Assembly (NCBI RefSeq): GCF_001688725.2
Contig: NZ_CP015401.2
Span: 2,418,001 to 2,482,000 of the forward strand
Direction: 5' to 3'
Source of the DNA: Bacteroides caecimuris
Lineage (GTDB): Bacteria; Bacteroidota; Bacteroidia; Bacteroidales; Bacteroidaceae
DNA length: 64,000 bases
Part shown: one piece after another, positions 34,279 through 44,183 of the stretch
Layout of the letters: each line of letters starts with the position of its first letter
How positions within the stretch are numbered: position 1 is the first letter of the stretch
Made by a program: the position numbers and the translations under genes
Notes under the pieces: model-generated
What the model was told of the DNA's origin: nothing
Databases searched by the model: none
What the model saw: only the letters and a program-made list of their open reading frames with translations

Positions 34279-35769
34279 ATGGAAACAAAGTATTTAAGAA
34301 TTAATCCTGCCGACAACGTAGCCGTTGCCATTGTTAACCTCCCGGCAGGAGAGCATCTTTCTGTAGATGGCATTGAGATTACATTGAACGAAGACATTCC
34401 CGCCGGACACAAATTCGCATTGAAGAATTTTGCTGAAGGCGAAAATGTAATCAAGTACGGTTATCCTATCGGACATGCACGAATGGCAAAGAAACAAGGT
34501 GACTGGATGAACGAAACGAACATCAAAACCAACCTCGCCGGATTACTGGAATATACCTACAACCCTATTCAGGTTTCTTTGGATATTGCCCGCAAAGACC
34601 TTACTTTCAAAGGTTACCGTCGCAAAAACGGTGATGTAGGCGTAAGAAACGAAATATGGATTATCCCGACCGTAGGTTGCGTGAACGGTATCATCGGTCA
34701 ATTGGCTGAGGGACTGCGTCGCGAGACTGAAGGCAAAGGTGTGGATGCCATCGTCGCTTTCCCGCACAACTACGGCTGCTCACAACTTGGTGACGACCAT
34801 GAAAATACGAAGAAGATTCTTCGCGACATGGTGCTCCATCCCAATGCAGGCGCCGTATTGGTAGTAGGCTTGGGATGCGAAAACAACCAGCCGGACGTAT
34901 TCCGTGAATTCCTGGGCGAGTTTGATGAAGATCGTGTGAAGTTCATGGTTACTCAAAAGGTAGGTGACGAATATGAAGAAGGAATGGAAATCCTGCGCGA
35001 TTTGTATGCAAAGGCTTCTAAAGATGAACGTACCGATGTTCCTTTGTCCGAACTTCGTGTGGGATTGAAATGCGGAGGTTCCGACGGTTTCTCCGGTATT
35101 ACGGCAAACCCGCTACTGGGTATGTTCTCCGATTTCCTGATTGCACAAGGCGGTACAAGCGTACTGACCGAAGTACCGGAAATGTTCGGTGCAGAGACTA
35201 TCTTGATGAATCGTTGCGAAAACAAAGATTTGTTCGAGCAGACCGTCCATATGATTAATGATTTCAAAGAATACTTCCTGTCACACGGAGAGCCTGTAGG
35301 CGAAAACCCTTCTCCGGGAAACAAAGCCGGCGGTATCTCTACATTGGAAGAAAAAGCACTGGGATGTACCCAAAAGTGTGGAAAGAGTTATGTATCCGGC
35401 GTGATGCCTTACGGCGAACGTTTACAGAAAAAAGGTCTTAATCTGCTTTCTGCCCCAGGCAATGACTTGGTTGCAGCCACCACCCTTGCTGCAAGCGGAT
35501 GTCACATGATTCTTTTCACCACCGGACGCGGTACTCCTTTTGGTACTTTTGTTCCAACCATGAAGATTTCCACCAATTCGACGCTGGCTAAAAACAAACC
35601 GGGATGGATTGACTTTAACGCTGGTGTGATTATAGAAAACGAACCGATGGAAAAAACTTGCGAACGCTTCATTGATTATATCCTCAAAGTAGCAAGCGGT
35701 GAATTCGTAAACAATGAAAAGAAAGGTTATCGCGAAATCGCTATCTTTAAAACAGGCGTAACCTTATAA
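34279..35769 (+). CDS. uxaA: Altronate dehydratase
   Basis: Dehydrates D-altronate (from galacturonate) to KDG. A short N-terminal SAF domain (residues 1-95, ending GHARMAKKQGDWMNE) precedes the catalytic domain GYRRKNGDVGVRNEIWIIPT. Metal and substrate motifs include HNYGCSQLGDDHENT (about 160), GLGCENNQPD (about 198), LKCGGSDGFSGITANP (about 262) and FTTGRGTPFGTFVPTMKIST (about 413). Length 496 aa matches UxaA. It forms an operon with the LacI gene; KDG then goes to KdgK and Eda encoded on the other strand. Confidence 0.94.
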   Translation: METKYLRINPADNVAVAIVNLPAGEHLSVDGIEITLNEDIPAGHKFALKNFAEGENVIKYGYPIGHARMAKKQGDWMNETNIKTNLAGLLEYTYNPIQVSLDIARKDLTFKGYRRKNGDVGVRNEIWIIPTVGCVNGIIGQLAEGLRRETEGKGVDAIVAFPHNYGCSQLGDDHENTKKILRDMVLHPNAGAVLVVGLGCENNQPDVFREFLGEFDEDRVKFMVTQKVGDEYEEGMEILRDLYAKASKDERTDVPLSELRVGLKCGGSDGFSGITANPLLGMFSDFLIAQGGTSVLTEVPEMFGAETILMNRCENKDLFEQTVHMINDFKEYFLSHGEPVGENPSPGNKAGGISTLEEKALGCTQKCGKSYVSGVMPYGERLQKKGLNLLSAPGNDLVAATTLAASGCHMILFTTGRGTPFGTFVPTMKISTNSTLAKNKPGWIDFNAGVIIENEPMEKTCERFIDYILKVASGEFVNNEKKGYREIAIFKTGVTL

Positions 35770-35868
35770 GGAACTCTTTATCTGATAAAACAAATATATC
35801 GAAGATAAAAAGAAACATTGTTAGAACTATAGAGTTGCTATCCTCCACTCAATGATAAGTTGAACAAA

Positions 35869-35903
35869 AAAGCGTAGCTTTATCCTATCTAAAGCTACGC
35901 TTT
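35869..35903. terminator. Bidirectional terminator between uxaA and the RND operon
   Basis: AAAGCGTAGCTTTA (35869-35882) pairs perfectly with TAAAGCTACGCTTT (35890-35903), loop of 7. It lies between two convergent genes and has A/T runs on the outside. Confidence 0.7.
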
Positions 35904-35910
35904 AGCATCC

Positions 35911-38900
35911 TTAAAGCATAGCTTTAGATGTCGCAAAGCTCTTCTTTTTCAACGTCAGCACCGGTAAGAAAATAAATACCCCGATTACGGACATTATCAA
36001 TCCCCCGATAGTGCCTGCCGCCAACGGGAACCAGAAACCTTCTTTCTCCGCTCCCGCCATGAAAGGGATAAAGCCCAGGATAGTGGAAGCAACCGTCAGG
36101 AAGATAGGTATTACTTTCGTGTTCCAGGCTTTCACATAAGCCCGGAGCGGCGAAAGCCGCGGAAAACGCCTGCGAACGGAATTATATTCATTCAGGATAT
36201 AGATACTTGCATTCACTGTAATACCGCAGAGCAGGACAAAGGAAGCAAAACCGCCCTGGTCGAAGTTCAGTTTGAACCAGTAGAACGTCAGGAACACGCC
36301 GATATAGGATACCGGAATCACAAAGATAATCGCCAACGGCTGTTTCAGAGAATTGAACAGGATACTCGTGATAAAGAAGATGATGGCAATCACTATCAGG
36401 AGCAGGCGATACTGCCTGTTGTCCTTTCCACCCCACGACCAGTTGTAACCCTCCGCCTGGGCAGTATATCCCATCGGAAGAAGTTCGTTGAACTCTTCCA
36501 GGTCTTTCTTCAGCAGTTTGTTTCCCTGTTCCGAAGAGCCGATATACTCATATTGCAGGCATAGCCGGTACTGCTGGTTCTCCTTCGCCACTTCCTGCGG
36601 CATCTGTCTCTTTTCCACGGTTGCCAATTCCGAAAGCTTATACTCTTTGCCGCCCGCCTCGAAAGGGTAATGCTGCATCGCCCATACATCCCGTTCTTCC
36701 GACTGCCGGGAAGAAAGCTTTATCTTTTCCGTGCCCTCTTCCGTCACCACCGAACCGATTTCCATATTCCGCCCATATACCGGACGGATGGCGGAAAACA
36801 GTCTCCCGGCTCCAATCCCTTCCTCCGCCATCCGCCGTTTGTCCAGATTGAAATAGAATTCCGTATAATCATCCTTCCACCAGGAGAAATCGGAACCGAT
36901 GGTCACTTCCCGGATACGGCGGTGGGACAACAGCTTTTCTTTCAACTTTTCCGCCTGTGCATACAACTCGTCATAATTGTACCCGTACATCTTTACCCGG
37001 AAAGAGCCCGCATTCTCACGCACGTTGTTACTGAATCCCTGGTCCTGCAATCCGTAGATGCTCCAGTCGCCGCCGCCCAGTTGGAGCGCCTTGCCGATCA
37101 TATTGGCCTTCAGCGTATAGGGAAAACCGCTTTTCTGGTGTTCTTTCGTGAAATAAATATGGATGGATGCCCTGCGGGCACTCTCTACAGAGGTCTGAAA
37201 CTGCCTGATTTCCTTAAAGCCGCTCAGATAGGTTTCCATCTTCTTAACCAGTGCATTCATCTGTTCCAGTGTACTTCCATTCGGCAGATTGGCATTGGCG
37301 TGGAGCACCACCTCTTCATTGCGGGTAAAGTAACTCCCTTCGTATACCTTCTGCACAAACAGCCTTAACGTTCCTCCCAACGCCTTGTCAACCACCGGTT
37401 TCACCTTTTCCTTATAAGTGGAAGTACCCAGCGTCTTATTATAAGCTTCCGCCCACTTGCCGTCCCCTTCCATCTTTTCCGGAAGCAGAAATACCGGCAA
37501 TCCGAAAGCCAGCAATAACAGTATGCAGACCGCCACCCGCCAACGGCAGAGAACCCGTATCAGCCACCTATAAAAGCGGCTGAAGTAAACCGGAACACGC
37601 CGCATCTTCGAACGTATCCACATAAAGGGACGCACGCTGCCCATCCGCTGTCCCGATTTCAGCTTCAGCTTCAACTTTGGTTTTGAAGGAGAAATTCTTT
37701 TCCGCCGTTCCAGTCCGATTTTATCAATCAGGGAAGGGACAAAAAACAGGGCGACCAACAAAGAAACTCCCAAATTGATAATCACCACAGCGGCAAAGTC
37801 CTGCAAATTAAGACGTATCTTCTCATCCAGGAAGAAAATAATAACCAGTGCCCCTATCGTTGTCAACGTAGCTGCCAGCACGGACATGAACACCTTCCGG
37901 TTCCCGCGCCTCAGATAGTGGTCGCTCATCACAATGGTATTGTCAATCACAAGATTCAAAGAGACGGTGATGCCTGCCAAAGAGTATAATTGCATCTCCA
38001 GTCCGAACGCATAATAAAAAATAACGGCTATCGCCATATTGACGGACAGGCTGACTACAATCAAAAACAGATATTCGGGACTGAAAGTAATCAGCAACAC
38101 AAACAGAAGCAGAATGGCTACCGTCACTCCCGTACGCAGATAAATCCTGTTCAGTTCTTCCCGGATAAACTCTGTCGCGTCATAACCGGTGTGAATCTCA
38201 TATCCTGCCGGAAGCTGTGACCGGATGCCGTCCATATACGCTTTCACTTCCTTGCTCAACGCCAACTGGTTAGCCGTTTCCTCCGCCACGACAGACAGGT
38301 AAATCGAATTCAGCCCGTTAATCCGGTAATAGCTCTGAGGCTGCTCTTCCACACGGGACACCTTCACCAGCTCATTCAGGCCGATCATTCTCCCGTCTTT
38401 CATCTTTACCTGTATGCGTCCCGCATCAAAATCCCGGCTTTCCGGTTCGAAGTCTTTGTTTTCAGATTCGGGAACCAGCGCCAGACGTATCCACTGCCTG
38501 TCCGAAGCGCCCTGTTCCACATCATAAGTACCCATGAACTCTTTCTGATAATGCAACCGGACCGCCTCACGGATATCATCCGTGCTTATCCCGAGCGTGC
38601 GCAACTGTTCGGAATCATACTCCAACCGCCACTCCATCGGGGTAGCACCGCTAAGGTTAATCTTATAAATCCCCGAAAGCTGTGCCAGGCGTGTTTTTAT
38701 ATGTTCTTCCGCGTACCGCTGAATCAACACAGGCGTAGCGGGCGCATTGATGGTAAACGTCATGAAAGGAGACTGGCTGCCCTGTCCCGGGCTCTGCATC
38801 TGAATATACGGGTAGCTCACCCCGTCCGGCAGTTCCGGCCACGTCTGGCGGATAATGGTGGAAGCTTCAAAGCGGGCGACTGCCGCATCCACATGCTTGT

Positions 38901-39210
38901 CCAAATTCACGCTGATACTTCCCCAACCGTTTCCCGAAGTGGAGTAAATTCCCCGAATCCCTTTCACGCGGGCAAGCATCGCCTCCAGTTTGCTGGTAGC
39001 CGTCATCTCCACCACACGAGCCGAGGTGCCCGGCATGCTGAAACGTACCGTGAAGCCGGGCAGCGTCCGTGACGGGTTCAGTTTGACAGGCAACAGCGGG
39101 ACAAGCGCCAGCCCGACCAGCGCCACACAGACAAAAGCCACAATCAGCGTAAAGGCGGAAGCCTTCGGGGATTTGTTTATTTCAGATTCCATAGTTTGCA
39201 TTATCATCAT
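35911..39210 (-). CDS. RND-family efflux pump (second pump of the operon)
   Basis: An inner-membrane proton antiporter of 1099 aa with the AcrB-like duplicated layout: TM1 (FTLIVAFVCVALVGLALVPL), a large periplasmic loop, TM2-6 (about 345-500), a second loop, and TM8-12 near the C-terminus (LLLIVIAIIFFITSILF…). The proton-relay segment reads VSLNLVIDNTIVMSDHYLRR, with one Asp. The cytoplasmic segment after TM6 is long and Lys/Arg-rich (about 505-540). It is the last gene of the adaptor-pump-channel-pump operon and divergent in sequence from the first pump, so it may form a second or mixed trimer. The palindrome 39220-39366 separates it from the TolC-like gene. Confidence 0.92.
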   Translation of the reverse strand: MMIMQTMESEINKSPKASAFTLIVAFVCVALVGLALVPLLPVKLNPSRTLPGFTVRFSMPGTSARVVEMTATSKLEAMLARVKGIRGIYSTSGNGWGSISVNLDKHVDAAVARFEASTIIRQTWPELPDGVSYPYIQMQSPGQGSQSPFMTFTINAPATPVLIQRYAEEHIKTRLAQLSGIYKINLSGATPMEWRLEYDSEQLRTLGISTDDIREAVRLHYQKEFMGTYDVEQGASDRQWIRLALVPESENKDFEPESRDFDAGRIQVKMKDGRMIGLNELVKVSRVEEQPQSYYRINGLNSIYLSVVAEETANQLALSKEVKAYMDGIRSQLPAGYEIHTGYDATEFIREELNRIYLRTGVTVAILLLFVLLITFSPEYLFLIVVSLSVNMAIAVIFYYAFGLEMQLYSLAGITVSLNLVIDNTIVMSDHYLRRGNRKVFMSVLAATLTTIGALVIIFFLDEKIRLNLQDFAAVVIINLGVSLLVALFFVPSLIDKIGLERRKRISPSKPKLKLKLKSGQRMGSVRPFMWIRSKMRRVPVYFSRFYRWLIRVLCRWRVAVCILLLLAFGLPVFLLPEKMEGDGKWAEAYNKTLGTSTYKEKVKPVVDKALGGTLRLFVQKVYEGSYFTRNEEVVLHANANLPNGSTLEQMNALVKKMETYLSGFKEIRQFQTSVESARRASIHIYFTKEHQKSGFPYTLKANMIGKALQLGGGDWSIYGLQDQGFSNNVRENAGSFRVKMYGYNYDELYAQAEKLKEKLLSHRRIREVTIGSDFSWWKDDYTEFYFNLDKRRMAEEGIGAGRLFSAIRPVYGRNMEIGSVVTEEGTEKIKLSSRQSEERDVWAMQHYPFEAGGKEYKLSELATVEKRQMPQEVAKENQQYRLCLQYEYIGSSEQGNKLLKKDLEEFNELLPMGYTAQAEGYNWSWGGKDNRQYRLLLIVIAIIFFITSILFNSLKQPLAIIFVIPVSYIGVFLTFYWFKLNFDQGGFASFVLLCGITVNASIYILNEYNSVRRRFPRLSPLRAYVKAWNTKVIPIFLTVASTILGFIPFMAGAEKEGFWFPLAAGTIGGLIMSVIGVFIFLPVLTLKKKSFATSKAML

Positions 39211-39219
39211 TCATTATAT

Positions 39220-39366
39220 TTCACCACAGAGGACACGGAGGGCACAGAGGTTTAATCTTTTTTATTCACTATAGAGCAACACAGAGCCTCACACATTTAT
39301 CGCCCTGTTTTACTTGCGGAAAGAGAACGGGAAGACCTCTGTGTCCTCCGTGTCCTCTGTGGTGAA
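39220..39366. repeat. 31-bp-arm palindrome between TolC-like and RND genes
   Basis: The left arm 39220-39250 and right arm 39336-39366 are 31 bp and complementary at 30 positions; the loop is 85 nt. The arms are built of CACAGAGGA/CACGGAGG words, and the loop still contains CACAGAGCCTCACACA. The arm ends one base before the stop codon of the TolC-like gene. No gene lies in the loop. Confidence 0.85.
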
Positions 39367-39367
39367 C

Positions 39368-40891
39368 TCATTTAACCAGCTTTCCCCCATTGAAATCGAA
39401 CCTGTCCGAAAGGGAAAGCTTCGCGGCGAAGTCGAACAGGGTAAGCCGGCGTATCTTGTAATAATTCAGCCAGTAGCTCTGCAAGGCGGAAATATAATTC
39501 CGTTGAGCCTGCTGCTGACGGTTAAGTGAAAGAGTCAGGCTGTTAATGTCCGCCTTGCCGATGATAAAACGCTGTTTCGTCTCATGATAAGCAAGTACGG
39601 ACAGATCCAGCGCCTCTTCCGCGCTTGCTATCAGCTGCTGCTGGATATTGAAATCGCTCACTGTCATAATCACTTCCTCTTCGATACTAATCTCATCCTG
39701 GCGTGCCGAAATCTTCACCACGTTCAGGTTATTGCGCGCCATATTATACCTGCCTTTGCGGACGCCCCAATCCAACAACGGGATAGAAACACTGACAGCC
39801 ACCAGGTCCTGCTGCATCGGTTTATGATACACATCCCCGAAATTATCCGCCACCTGGTTGAAACCGACGCTCGCGTTCACGCTCGCGTTGAAACGGGACT
39901 CTTTCTTTGTCTTGTCCACATTCCGCTGCGCTTCCAGCACGTTCTGCTTCAATTCCAGCAATTGGGGGTTGTTGCTTCTCCCCCAGCTCAAAGCCTCGTC
40001 CACCGGAATCTCTATCATGCCCGGACGGGAAGGGAGTTGCAGTTCGATTTGCGTATTCTTGTCCAGATTGAGGAAAGACGCCAGGGAGAACATCGCCCGT
40101 TTCAGGTCGCTCGCCTTGTTCCGAAGGGTGTTCTGCGCGTTGACACGGTCCAGTTTCAATGTCAGCAGGTCGGCTTGTGAGATGGCGGCTATCCGGTGGC
40201 GTTGCTGCCCGATGCGGTAGAGCGTGTCCGTAGACGCCAGGTTGTCCTTGGCGAGGTTGTATTCGGCCTGCGCCATGGCGAGGGAAAAGAAATAGTTCGT
40301 GGCCGTTTCCGAGACTTTCTCCACGTTATAAAGGAACTCCTTCTTCACGCGCTCGTATTTCAACGGTTCGATTCGGCGCTCCCACTTGAAAGGATTGTAT
40401 CCTACCAGGCTCTGCGAGTATCCCAACCTTATAGGGACACTGGTGAGTTGTGTCGCGCTGTTCGCCCCGAAGCTGCGCATATAGGCAAGGTTCGATTCCA
40501 GGTAGAAGGTACCACCGGTCAGGTCGAGGTTCTGACGCACGCTCAGTCCGCCATAAGCATAGAACGACTGTTGCGTGCGGTATACGTCCAGGTTGGACCC
40601 CGAATCGTAACGCTTCGTTATATCACGGTTATATTGTGCCGGGGTGAGGTCCAGCGTCAGGCTGGGCAGGCGGTTCGCCTTGTACGTCCGGTATTCCCAA
40701 TAGCCGGAGAGATACATGTTCTGCGTACGGAACGACTCCAGGGAGCTGTCGTTGGCAAGGGCGATCGTACGCTCCAGGTCGAGCACAAGGCGCTGCTGCG
40801 CATGCAGCCCTTGCAAACCGGTGCAGGAGAAAAACAACCCCGCAAGCAGGATTTTTTGGATGAGACGGAATGGATGGTTCATGGTTATCAC
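39368..40891 (-). CDS. TolC-family outer-membrane efflux protein
   Basis: A 507-aa outer-membrane channel. A signal peptide (IQKILLAGLFFSCTGLQGLHAQ) is followed by two OEP repeats rich in coiled-coil helix: about 170-260 (ERVKKEFLYNVEKVSETATN, ALANDSS) and about 330-460 (LLELKQNVLEAQRNVDKTKK, RQDEISIEEEVIMTVSDFNI). It should form a trimer that docks to the two RND pumps through the adaptor. An ATG three codons further in (40882) is an equally good start. It lies between the two pump genes. Confidence 0.9.
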   Translation of the reverse strand: MITMNHPFRLIQKILLAGLFFSCTGLQGLHAQQRLVLDLERTIALANDSSLESFRTQNMYLSGYWEYRTYKANRLPSLTLDLTPAQYNRDITKRYDSGSNLDVYRTQQSFYAYGGLSVRQNLDLTGGTFYLESNLAYMRSFGANSATQLTSVPIRLGYSQSLVGYNPFKWERRIEPLKYERVKKEFLYNVEKVSETATNYFFSLAMAQAEYNLAKDNLASTDTLYRIGQQRHRIAAISQADLLTLKLDRVNAQNTLRNKASDLKRAMFSLASFLNLDKNTQIELQLPSRPGMIEIPVDEALSWGRSNNPQLLELKQNVLEAQRNVDKTKKESRFNASVNASVGFNQVADNFGDVYHKPMQQDLVAVSVSIPLLDWGVRKGRYNMARNNLNVVKISARQDEISIEEEVIMTVSDFNIQQQLIASAEEALDLSVLAYHETKQRFIIGKADINSLTLSLNRQQQAQRNYISALQSYWLNYYKIRRLTLFDFAAKLSLSDRFDFNGGKLVK

Positions 40892-40936
40892 TTTTTTATA
40901 TAAGAGTTGTCAATGTTACAAACAAGAGGCATGGTT

Positions 40937-41024
40937 GTGCCAGGTAATGAATACGATAGTGCCAGACTATGGAAACTGTTGTGCCAGGCTATACGGACCG
41001 GAGTGTCAGGCCGGAGGCGCCGCC
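40937..41024. repeat. 22-bp tandem repeat with GTGCCAG heads
   Basis: GTGCCAG begins at 40937, 40959 and 40981 and GTGTCAG at 41003, exactly 22 bp apart. Bases after the heptamer are partly conserved (GRCTAT). The last unit runs into the 3' end of the first RND gene. The repeat fills the gap between that gene and the TolC-like gene. Confidence 0.75.
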
Positions 41025-44000
41025 TTACGGCGGTAAATGAACCAGTAAAGCAACGGGATGATGAACAGACTGACAGCAGTGCCCACGGCCATCGTCCCTA
41101 TCATGGCAACGGACAACGGCTTTTGCAGTTCCGAACCCATATCCGAAGAGAACAGGAGCGGGACCATGGCGGAAACCGTAGTCAGCGAGGTCATGATAAT
41201 GGGACGCAGGCGCCTGCGTCCGGCTTCATGGATGGCTTCCAGCAAAGGGACGCCCGACTTGCGCAGTTCGTTGATGGCGTCCAGCTTCAGGATGGAGTCA
41301 TTGATGACGATACCGCAGGTGACGATTAGCCCGATGGCCGACATCAGGTTCAGCGTATGCCCGCAAACCCAAAGCAGCAGAAGCGCGAATGCAACGTCTA
41401 TCGGGATTTCCGCCAGGACAAGCAGGGGTTGCAGAAAGCTCTCGAACTGTGCAGCAAGGATGAAATACATCAGCAACAGGGAAACAAGGAGGATCACTAC
41501 CAGTTCGTCCAGCATTTCCCGGTTCGAGAAGAAGCTGCCCGAAAAGCCGGTGTCCCACTCCCCGGTGTGTCCGGCTACCCGCTTCACGTCTTTTATCAGC
41601 TTCTCCGCATCGCGCACTCCGTAAAAATCGAAGGGCACAAATTCCCCGTTACGTCCGGCGGTGATGCTTTTCAGGTCTTCGGCGGGAGACACCTTCACCA
41701 GTTCCCGGAGCGGGATATATTCTATATTGCCCCGGCTATCCGGCTGTGTCTGCACCAATGTCTCCTGCAAGACCCTGTTCACGGTCTTTTCACTCCCCGC
41801 AATAGTAATCGGAAGATACTGCTGGTAGGAATGCAGCATGGTCACGCTGTTTTCACGGAAAGCCGTTTTCAGGACACGGTAAAGTTCGTTATAGGAGACA
41901 CGGTAAAGCAGCAGTCTTTCCTTGCTGACGCTCAGGTCCAACTGGTTCTCAAAAGCGATGCCCGTAGGATTGGTTCCGGTTTCTTCTGCCAGCTCATGCT
42001 CCAGGTTGCGAATCGTTTCCGCAACAGGAGCCTGTGCCCTGTTACGGGCATAAAACTCGGCTGTGATATCCGGCTCACCCGTCACGAAGAGCTTCTCGAA
42101 TACCGTCTCCGGTGGAGAGAAAGAAATGACAGAAAGCGGATAACGTTCCTTCAATCTCCGGTATATCTCCTGTTCCAATGGGGCAATCTCGCCGGAAGTT
42201 TCCGTACGGAAATAAAGTTCCGCTTCGGAAGAGGAAAGCTCCCTCTCCCGGTTCAGGATAAAATCCTGCCTGCCGACAGAAGCCGTCTGTTCCAGAAAAC
42301 GGCCGTCCAGTTCCTTAAAAAGCGCGTCCACACGCTTCCTGTTTTCATCCACGTGGATATTCTCATTCCATTCTATGCGGACAACCAGCTCGTTTTCTTC
42401 GATACCGGGCATCCGCTCCTTGTCTATAAAGAAAAAGAAGAATACGCAGAGCGGAATGGAAACGGCGCAAAACAATACGCTGAACGTTTTATGACGGAAC
42501 ACCCGGTCCACTCCGGTGTCATAGAAACGGTCCAGTGTATGGTCTTTTACCGGGTTATTGAATGTAAAGGAGAGCCACTTCCGTTTCCGGGTACGGATAC
42601 CTGCACGGTAGACCAGCAGGTAAAGGACGGGAAGCAGCATGATACCGGTAAAATAAGACACCAGCAGCCCTACCGTGACGGAGAAAGCCTGGTCGTAGAA
42701 GATGGCTCCGGCAATGCCGCTCATAAAAATCAGGGGGGCGAATACGGCGATGGTGGTCAGCGAGGAGCTCAGCATGGGCGTCACCACCTCGCTGGTCCCT
42801 GTGATACAGGCACGGCGCAGGGAATATCCCCGTTCGCGGTATTGCGAGATATTCTCGGTCACGATAATCGAGCTGTCAATCATCATTCCCAAGGCAAGAA
42901 TCAATCCGGCAAGGGAGATGATATTCAGTGACATATGGCAAAGGTAGAAGAACACGAAACTGATGACGATGGAAACCACCATGCTGAGCCCGATGACCAA
43001 CGGGGATTTCACGTCACCCAGGAACAGGACCGCTACCAGGCAGATAAAGAGGAATCCTAAAGAAAGGTTCTGCTGAAGATTGGAAATCGTGAAGTCCAGC
43101 AGTTCCGTCTGGTTGCGGCTGATACTGAAATCAATGTCCGGATAGACCCGCCGGAAATACTCCATCGTCCCTACCAGCGAGTTCTTCATCTTGTCCATAT
43201 TCTCGTCCGCCTGCTTGATGACGGCCAGTGTCACCGCACGCTTTCCATTCGATAAGGAAACGCCCTTTTCCTTCACGGGCACGATATTGACCTTGCAGAA
43301 ATCCTTCAACCGCACAATGCGGTCGTCCTTGCGCAGGTAGATATTCTCCACATCTTCCGCCGTACGCAGCAATGTCGAGAATCTGATATTATATTCGTAG
43401 TACCCGTCACGTACCGTCATGCTGCCCGGTTCTACATTGTTGGACGACAGGGCGGACTCGATATCCCCGATGGCAAGTCCCATCATGGCAAGCCTGTCCT
43501 CATCGGGCACAATCTGCACCTGGCGTTCCACCAGTCCGGTCACGTCCACCATGGCCACCTCTTCAAGCTGCTCTATCCGGCGCTTGATAACCGATTCGGC
43601 AAATTCACACAGGTCAAGAAAGGACTGCTGTCCCGTGGTAGTACTATAAGCGCTGTCATTCTTCAAGGTCAGGTTCAGGTAGAACACGGGGATGTCCGTC
43701 GCGCTCGCCTTGATGACTTTCGGACGTTCCGTTTCCTTGGGGAGATAGTTCATCGCGGCGTCTATCTTCTCGTTGACCTCGATAAAGGCAAGGTCCGTAT
43801 TAGTGCCGAACTCGAAAGACAGGCGGATGATGCCTGCCCCGTCCCTCGATTCGCTATGGATGTCCTTCAAGGTGGAAACCTGAATCAGTTGGCTGCGCAG
43901 AGGTTTCACAATCGTGTTTTCCAGTTCGCGGGCGGAGGTATTGGCGGCGGAAACCTGTACGGTAATCTCCGGAATGGCGATATCCGGAAGCAGCGATACC

Positions 44001-44113
44001 GGCAGTGTGGAATAAGTCACCAGACCGATTATAAAACAGGCGGTGAAAGCCATCAGCACGGCGATAGGACGCCGGAGTAAAAATTTTATCATGCTTACTT
44101 TAGTTTTAGTCAC
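41006..44113 (-). CDS. RND-family efflux pump (first pump of the operon)
   Basis: A 1035-aa AcrB-like pump. The N-terminus RRPIAVLMAFTACFIIGLVTYSTLPVSLLPDIAIPEI is typical of hydrophobe/amphiphile exporters. TM4 carries AGLILALGMMIDSSIIVTENI (proton-relay Asp), and the C-terminal half repeats this as IGLIVTCGIVINDSILKLDAINELRKSG. The periplasmic porter and docking domains have full length. It follows the adaptor gene after a gap occupied by a 15-bp palindrome. The window gives no hint of the substrate except the peptide island upstream. Confidence 0.93.
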   Translation of the reverse strand: MTKTKVSMIKFLLRRPIAVLMAFTACFIIGLVTYSTLPVSLLPDIAIPEITVQVSAANTSARELENTIVKPLRSQLIQVSTLKDIHSESRDGAGIIRLSFEFGTNTDLAFIEVNEKIDAAMNYLPKETERPKVIKASATDIPVFYLNLTLKNDSAYSTTTGQQSFLDLCEFAESVIKRRIEQLEEVAMVDVTGLVERQVQIVPDEDRLAMMGLAIGDIESALSSNNVEPGSMTVRDGYYEYNIRFSTLLRTAEDVENIYLRKDDRIVRLKDFCKVNIVPVKEKGVSLSNGKRAVTLAVIKQADENMDKMKNSLVGTMEYFRRVYPDIDFSISRNQTELLDFTISNLQQNLSLGFLFICLVAVLFLGDVKSPLVIGLSMVVSIVISFVFFYLCHMSLNIISLAGLILALGMMIDSSIIVTENISQYRERGYSLRRACITGTSEVVTPMLSSSLTTIAVFAPLIFMSGIAGAIFYDQAFSVTVGLLVSYFTGIMLLPVLYLLVYRAGIRTRKRKWLSFTFNNPVKDHTLDRFYDTGVDRVFRHKTFSVLFCAVSIPLCVFFFFFIDKERMPGIEENELVVRIEWNENIHVDENRKRVDALFKELDGRFLEQTASVGRQDFILNRERELSSSEAELYFRTETSGEIAPLEQEIYRRLKERYPLSVISFSPPETVFEKLFVTGEPDITAEFYARNRAQAPVAETIRNLEHELAEETGTNPTGIAFENQLDLSVSKERLLLYRVSYNELYRVLKTAFRENSVTMLHSYQQYLPITIAGSEKTVNRVLQETLVQTQPDSRGNIEYIPLRELVKVSPAEDLKSITAGRNGEFVPFDFYGVRDAEKLIKDVKRVAGHTGEWDTGFSGSFFSNREMLDELVVILLVSLLLMYFILAAQFESFLQPLLVLAEIPIDVAFALLLLWVCGHTLNLMSAIGLIVTCGIVINDSILKLDAINELRKSGVPLLEAIHEAGRRRLRPIIMTSLTTVSAMVPLLFSSDMGSELQKPLSVAMIGTMAVGTAVSLFIIPLLYWFIYRRKAAPPA

Positions 44114-44176
44114 GGATTACACGGATTACGCTGTTACTTTATGTTATCACAATTCTACAATCGTGTAATCCGTGAC
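44109..44176. repeat. 15-bp-arm palindrome between adaptor and pump genes
   Basis: GTCACGGATTACACG (44109-44123) pairs perfectly with CGTGTAATCCGTGAC (44162-44176). The left arm is the start of a tandem CACGGATTA-CACGGATTA-CG. It fills the gap between two genes of one operon and overlaps the pump ATG region by a few bases. Confidence 0.8.
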
Positions 44177-44183
44177 TTTTTTA

